From: Moniliophthora roreri
Lineage: Eukaryota > Basidiomycota > Agaricomycetes > Agaricales > Marasmiaceae
Reading direction: 5' to 3'
NCBI GenBank assembly: GCA_001466705.2
Contig: LATX02000199.1
Location: 186,001 to 250,000 of the forward strand
Length of the DNA: 64,000 bases
Made by a program: the position numbers and the translations under genes. The notes under the pieces are model-generated. The model had not been told where the DNA came from. It did not search any database and saw nothing but the letters and a program-made list of their open reading frames with translations. Shown here piece by piece: positions 58,036-64,000 of this stretch; the stretch's first letter is position 1, and each line of letters starts with the position of its first letter.

Positions 58036-58979
58036 ATGTCAATGGAACAACAAGCCAAAGCACCTCCAGAACTCAAGAAAGTTGCTCAATTCTTGCGTAG
58101 CGGAAGTGCTGGAATCAAAGTTCGTGTCGGAGCATTGAATGGAAAGAGGGTCGATTATTTCAAGGGTGAGTACGTTCCCCTCCTTTTTTCTTCTCTGCTC
58201 ACCCGTTCCCCCACCTCGCAGGTAAAAGCGCAATAAAAGCCCTCCTTTCTCCCGCCTACTCCAAACAAAAATCTCTCCCAAAAATAACCACCGAATCCGA
58301 AGCCCAAACCGTCCTTCATGCCATCAACGCCTTCACTTATTTCCTCCGCGTACAACGCGGTGGTCCATCCGGCACCTCGTCATCCTCACCAAAGACCCTC
58401 CAAATCATCCAAGAACAAAAATTCTCCCCAGACGAATATTATGCATGGTTTTACGACGGATCTCAATGGACGACTTATGCCGGAGGTATACTGATGGTAG
58501 CTATCATGCTTGGGGGCGTCATGTTCCCATTGTGGCCTCCAACGATGAGATTGGGAGTATGGTATTTGAGTATGGGCATGTTGGGGTTGATTGCGCTGTT
58601 CTTTGTGATTGCGATTATAAGGTTGATATTCTATATTGTGACGGTGATTGTGGCGAGTCCGGGGATTTGGATATTTCCACAGTTGTTCGCCGATGTTGGA
58701 TTTGTGAGTACTGTTGAGTCTCTTTGAGTAGTGTGCTGCTGACGACGGTTGTAGGTCGAATCATTCATCCCACTCTGGGAATGGGATATCCCAAAGAAGA
58801 AATCCAAGAAGAAGAGGGGCGACAAGGCTGCCAAGGGAGACAAGAAGCTCAGCAGTGCAGAAAAGTTGGAAAAGAATGGAGGCGCCTTTGTCGAAGAGGT
58901 GGATATGGACGATTCAGCTGATTCCAGGCCTCAGAGTCGGAGCGCACGAGTAGAAGAAGTCGAGGATGAGGATGCATAA
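58036..58979 (+). CDS. SEC62: Translocation protein SEC62
   Basis: This is a subunit of the ER post-translational translocon, working with Sec63 and the Sec61 channel. There are three exons (58036-58165, 58222-58703, 58755-58979) and 278 residues. The N-terminal cytosolic domain is MSMEQQAKAPPELKKVAQFL and RVGALNGKRVDYFKGKSAIK. Then come FTYFLRVQRGGPSG and FSPDEYYAWFYDGSQW. Two membrane segments follow (GGILMVAIMLGGVMFPLWPP and LIALFFVIAIIRLIFYIVTV), separated by a very short lumenal loop as in the family. The lysine-rich C-terminal tail (DIPKKKSKKKRGDKAAKGDK) ends in an acidic stretch (VEEVEDEDA). It converges with SEC24 about 220 bp downstream. Confidence 0.9.
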
Positions 58980-59201
58980 TAGATACACTTTTTCTTTAAT
59001 TTAATTTGGCGTTGGATTCGTTCATTACTTACTGTCTACTGTACGCGACCAATCGCAATTGCTTCTCATTTCTTTCAAGTAGGAAGAAAAAGAGAAAAAA
59101 ATCGAAATTGTTGTCTAATTTACGACCACAACAAGGCAAGTTTGTAAAAAAGAAAAAACTCATTCTGGTCCGCGTTTTCTCAATACCCACCGCCATTTCC
59201 A

Positions 59202-62200
59202 TTAACCTGCCATCCTAGTCAGCGCACCATCCACCTCAAAAACAATCAACGCACTCACCTTCTCCTTCAAACTACTAACAAACTGATGATAACTCGGCAA
59301 TACATCCGCCCGATCCTGAATCAACAAACTCAACGCCCATAACCTCAACGGAGCCTCTCCATCTTCCTTGACAATGTATAAATGAGGGTAATAAGGTCCC
59401 CTGCGCATTTCACGTGTTTTTTGGATGATACTGTTGATACGTTGGGAGAAGGGATTGGGAAGAGTTGGCAGAGTTGTCTGCGAAAGGTGAGAGGTGAGAG
59501 TTAGCGTCGGGGGTCAGAGAGGGACAGGGACAGGAAACATACCTTGCCGCCCCTCAAAACCTCATAACTAGGCAAATCAAACACATCCATGATCAATTGC
59601 GGAACCGCATCTCGTCCGACCCATAAAAAGATGGTTTGTCCATCTTCGATCAGGTACAGTCCATGCCTCTCAAAGCGCTCCGAAGTAAGTGGGAGAGCAG
59701 GGGGTAAAATGACACCTTGAGGGCCGACAGTTCCTGCCTGTACGAGCACGTTAGCGTTAGCGAGTGGCATGGAGAAGAAGAATGAACAAGAAACCCACAT
59801 CGTTCGGCATATTATGCAACGAATAAAACGTCGGATAAATGTACGGTATCAACAGCTGACTTGGGAGAGACGTCAACAATGCTTGCGAGTAAGCTCTAAT
59901 ATCTGGGGGGATTTGAGCACTTTGGCGGATTCCGACCTGTGAGGCGTAAGCGACCAACGGAAGAGGCAAGTAAAGCAGGGAGACACTCACGTTCTTCAAC
60001 AACCCCAACACCAGCGCCGGCAGCATTTTCAAATTCTCCGCAATCGCAAGCTGGGCACTCGCACCCGCACCACCAGCTGTCATACTTGCTTTATACGTGC
60101 TCAGAATCTACCCAGAACGCATATCAGCATAAGGGTAAGAAGGAATCAGGAAGAAGCCACGCACATCAACCAACTTGTTAAACACCGCATCTCTCGCATC
60201 TTCCAGCTTGTGCGTCAAACTCCTTTCCACGGCTTTATTCGCCAAAAGAGTTGCAAGAGCAACTTGATCTGCAGAGGCGAATACTTCCGAAAGGTTGGAG
60301 GTAGTAGGGAGAGCTTGGGTAACTACGCGGATGCGGCGTTCACCTGCAGAGCGTACGCGTTGGTGTTAGCATCATCGTCGAGGCATAAGAGGAAAGGAAG
60401 GAGACACGCACCAAAACAAGTCGTATGCAAAACAGCCGTCTGGAACACTACAAATGAAGCTGTAATCGTTTCCTCAATCTGTACTTCAATAGCATAACTC
60501 TGATCTTGAGGAACAGCAGGCATCGCCAACAAGTCTGTGCTGCGAACGAAAAAGTTGCCATGGAAGGATGCCATTCGGAGACCTCTGGATGCTCGGACAC
60601 GCATGACAGCTTCTAGCATGATGGGCATGGCGAGGACCTCTCCAAATTCGTGAGCGAATTTGATAGCGTCTTCGGTTCGGCTAGCATTGAACGCGGGGTA
60701 GTAGTATGTTTGGCCAGAGGTATAATGTGGTAGACAAGCTAGAAACATATGCATACGTTAGCGGTTGGTTTATATCAACACACAAGAAAAAGGCGTACCC
60801 AAACTAGCAACATCCTGATACCCCGCACTAAATAAGAACATATCCACCGACACTTGGGCTCTCGAACACTCTATCGCAAACGTTTTATAAAACGGCGATG
60901 CAGCTTGTAACAACCCGCTCTCCTTGCTCGTTCCCAGGATTTTGGGGTCTTCCCTATTCTTGAGTGCGCCTGCACCCACGCTCGGCAACGAGCTCGATAG
61001 AACAACGATTTTACCCCCAATAGGAGACATCAATTTGAATCCAGCTTGGAGAGCAGGGCCTAGAGCAGATCCGACAATCCCGTTATCAGCAAACATATCC
61101 GGGATCCTTCCTAGGAGCGCTTCAATCCCCGCACGGTTCTCTGCAAGGTTGAGTAGGAGATCCGTAGGTTTAGGGAGGAACACATCCTCCGTATCGCTCA
61201 TGACGAGCATACTCGAATCCGTACTCCCCGGTGTGATGGAGAAAAAGTACAACGACGTGTCAAACCCAATAATAGCGACTTTGGTCCTTCCCTCATCTCC
61301 TGTATCAGGAATCCTATCCAAATTCTCCAAAATCGTCCTCGTAGCCGTAGCCAACATCCCACTCTGCACAGCCGCATGACTTACATCGACCAAAAACACA
61401 TACACCGCTGGCTGTGGAGGACGAACCATATACTCTGTAGGAGCGACAAACTCGACCACAGCATGATTAAGCTCTGCGCGAGCCCATCGATCACCAGGTG
61501 AATTGGTAGTTTGATCCCAATCAAACATTTGTGGGACTTCGTTGGTCATGTTACACATGCAACAACGCCAGCGGTTGCCACCGTCGACGAATTGGACGTA
61601 GGGGTTGATATAGGTGCGACAGCGACGGCAGCGGGCAATGACTGTGTCTGTGACGAGGGGAACTGGGGGGTCTTCACCGCTTACAGTGTCTGAGCCCTCG
61701 GAGGGTTGAGGGAGGGGCGCAGTAGAATCGGCTTTGAGAGTCCGGTATGGAGTGAGAATGAGTGCGAGTGGGATTTTAGCCTTGTTCAAGAGCGAAGACG
61801 TGGTTGGGATAGCGTTGAGAGTTGAACGCTGGTATGACCAATGGGCGTTTGCGAGAGGAGATGGGGATATACAGCTATTGGGAGGAAGACGGATTTCTGG
61901 AGGTGGACGGACGAGTTCGCGGTGGTCTGGTGGGGATGTGAGGAGATTGGCGGTGTAGAGTTGGAATTGTTTTTGACCGCCCATGCCCATTGTACTGAAT
62001 TGATCTGCGAGAGCGTTTACGCCGCCATAACCAGATTGCTGTTGATCGATAGGCGGTTGTTGTTGGTAGCCTCCACTGTCGTATGAGGATTGTTGACTGG
62101 CGAATTGACCCGGACCTGCGAGACCTGGAGTGAAGAGTTGACCACTACCTGCTGCACCCCCTTGCTGAAGCTGAGGAGGAGAGGTTGTAGCGTACTGGGC

Positions 62201-62534
62201 TTGGCTCTGATCTTCCATGCTTCCATAGTAAGCCTGAGTTTGACCTGCTGCATATTGACGACGTTTTGAGTGATGAGAAGGAGCAGAATGCGCTTGTTGG
62301 TCAACTGGAGGTGCTGGAGGTTCCCATTGAGAATGACCGGTCGCGGTTTCTGATAGAAAAATATGGCGTTGAATACAGCAGTCTTCGCGTAATAAAACTG
62401 ACTAACCGATGAAGAGATACCGCTGGTGTTCTGCATTCCTGTGATACTTGTCAGTAGTCTGTAATAACAACAAGTTGAGCCACTTACCATTCTGCAACCC
62501 ATCCTGGTGGTAACTGTTGAGCTGGAGAAGCCAT
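59202..62534 (-). CDS. SEC24: COPII coat subunit SEC24, with N-terminal WW domain
   Basis: This is the cargo-binding subunit of the inner COPII coat at ER exit sites. The predicted start [12 protein letters not shown] opens a WW domain read across two small introns ([18 protein letters not shown], then [12 protein letters not shown]). A Gln/Gly/Ser-rich disordered region (about residues 40-150) leads to the zinc finger [14 protein letters not shown] ... [13 protein letters not shown]. The trunk domain follows ([37 protein letters not shown]). After it come the beta-sandwich and helical parts ([52 protein letters not shown]). The gelsolin-like end is [17 protein letters not shown]. The gene ends LTRMAG. 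About eight introns keep frame. The protein is about 900 residues, normal for the family. Confidence 0.9.
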
Positions 62535-63456
62535 AATCAATGTCAGAAGGCGAAGTCGAGTTTTGACTTATGGCCACGTCAGAAACACGAACAAACTGAA
62601 AATCAGCCACGACACGATGCACACTGGGCGCTTACAGCACATCCCTAAAGTGACGACGACACTGACGACGACACAACCTTGTACTGATCATCATAGCGTT
62701 ATGCATCTGACATTCGTCTGTCTGTAATAGTTCAAAAACAGCGAAGCAAACAGTACATGCTCCGACTAACCGACGCATCTCGGTAGATTATGGACGATAT
62801 TCGAAAGTTGCGTGCATGTACTGCGGTAAACAGCTTCCAGACACTAGGGTTCAACCTGTTCGTCTGTTCGAGGTGCGTGCTTCCGCGAGGCTATGGCCGT
62901 TGCTGAGTCGTTGTTCATATGATGGGTACTAGCCGTAGATTCTGCATCTTTTAGCCAGCCAACAAACACACTCAAGCTTGGCTTGCCAAAGTATCCTTGG
63001 GCATTCCAAGTCGTCGCTCGTTCGATCACAGACATCATTGACATTACAGCCAGTGGTACTGCATCCTATATCATAGTTTTGCAACAACTTTAGTGACTAC
63101 TGCATTGATATGAAAGACTGATTGGTCTAGGCATTGTTTAAAGACACCGTCGTTGCGGTGAGTACGTTTTCGCTTCGCGTATCGCACAAGTTATGCCGGG
63201 GTCGGATGCAGTACAGCTCGGCGTTCAACACCTCGTTCGATACTAGTTTTATCGATGATCCGGGTACAATATCGACATAATCTCTCCTACGCTCTTCCAT
63301 TCCTCGATTCAAAGTTCAACCTCCATGCACTCTGTCGGCGGTCACGTCAACAGTGTGGTGCAACCACCATGTGATTCAACCGAACAGCCGATCTTACTAT
63401 AATAATCAAGTTTCCAGTCGATTTTCTCCCCTCAGGGCATCATCTTTCTTGGCTCA
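62535..63456. other. Divergent promoter region, no gene recognised
   Basis: This is the space between the SEC24 start and the membrane-protein start at the right edge. Only short frames occur. Confidence 0.45.
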
Positions 63457-64000
63457 ATGGATTACAGCGGTCATGCCGAGTCACAACCAGCCCAACTTGC
63501 TGGGTCGTACATCGCAGTCGCAACCATGGGGGTACGTTTACGCTCACTCTCAACCAATTCGAGGCGAGTTGACATGTGATGAATAGATGTTTCTTTGGGA
63601 CGTACTAATCAACCTCAGTGACGAGTACCACTTCGTACTCAAACGGAGGATTACGTTCGCGACTATTGCGTATCTCTGTTCCAGGTCAGTGTCTCGAGGT
63701 TGATTCTGATTTCGAGTGCATTGACGCGGAATACGGTATTGTTAGAATAACCACTCTTGCAGGATTGATAGGAGCAACACTAGTCCTTGGTATGTTTTGA
63801 GTGGGATATCCAGGACGAACTATGACTGAACCAAAATTTTTCCTTTTTTTTTTTTTTCCTTCAGCGGCTCCTATCGGTAGATACTGCCCCATCTTGCTCA
63901 AAGCCATCCTCATCGGACTTCCAGCATTCGTCGCCTCGGAATCCCTCCTACTTTTCTTCCGACTTCGCGCTGTCTACATGGACAGAAAGGCCGTCGTTCG
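63457..64000 (+). CDS. Membrane protein with DUF6533-like N-terminus (cut by window edge)
   Basis: Four exons join in frame by GT-AG introns. They read MDYSGHAESQPAQLAG and SYIAVATMG, then MFLWDVLINLSDEYHFVLKR and RITFATIAYLCSR. Next are ITTLAGLIGATLVLA and APIGRYCPILLKAILIGLPA, followed by ESLLLFFRLRAVYMDRKAVV up to the edge. The pattern D-x-L-x-x-L-x-x-E-x-x-x-x-x-K-R-R, then a membrane segment ending in an Arg, is what I know from DUF6533 proteins, a mushroom-expanded 7TM-like family. ESLLLFFRLRAVY is a typical second segment. It is a different family from copies A, B, D and E. The 3' end lies outside the window. Confidence 0.6.

Noticed and set aside
60924..61379. 151-codon open frame on the plus strand
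   Set aside because: It lies fully inside the SEC24 trunk-domain exon on the other strand and shows no motif.

Overview
The window is nuclear DNA from a mushroom-forming basidiomycete (Agaricomycetes). Genes have many short GT-AG introns of about 45-80 nt. The families present are typical of that class: multi-exon P450s, a CE16 esterase with a fungal CBM1, fasciclin proteins, a DUF6593 protein, expanded polytopic membrane proteins, a NACHT NTPase and an ERK-type mating/filamentation MAP kinase. I do not name a species.

Left third (1-26 kb) is accessory and repeat-laden. It holds a small basic-region gene (1.8 kb), two full copies of one membrane-protein family (3.8-5.4 and 12.7-14.3 kb) and a truncated third (25.5 kb), and a P450 that appears frameshifted in its K-helix (7.7-9.9 kb). 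Two dispersed degenerate repeats occur here: R1 at 11.0, 15.5 and 23.3 kb, and R2 at 5.9 and 16.6 kb. A NACHT gene and a second Agaricomycete-type gene converge at 18.1-23.2 kb. The 3' parts of both genes, and the space between them, form one roughly 3.1 kb block almost without CpG, while both 5' parts are CpG-rich. This is the most striking large-scale signal in the window.

Middle (26-43 kb): an MFS transporter and a secreted fasciclin protein, then two tandem CE16 acetylesterases, the first with a CBM1 and the second without. Next come scrambled fasciclin gene fragments, a fourth copy of the membrane-protein family and an Fmp52/TIP30-like NAD(P)-binding protein. Both esterase genes seem to need the same 2-nt micro-exon.

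Right third (43-64 kb) is more conserved: an intact P450, a Fus3/Kss1-type MAPK, a zinc alcohol dehydrogenase, DUF6593, SEC62 and SEC24 (convergent, both secretory pathway), and the start of another membrane protein cut by the window edge. The SEC24 model begins with a WW domain. Long gene-poor stretches lie at 48.5-51.8 and 53.2-56.7 kb.

The exon joins given here were worked out by eye from splice signals and reading frame. No similarity search was run.
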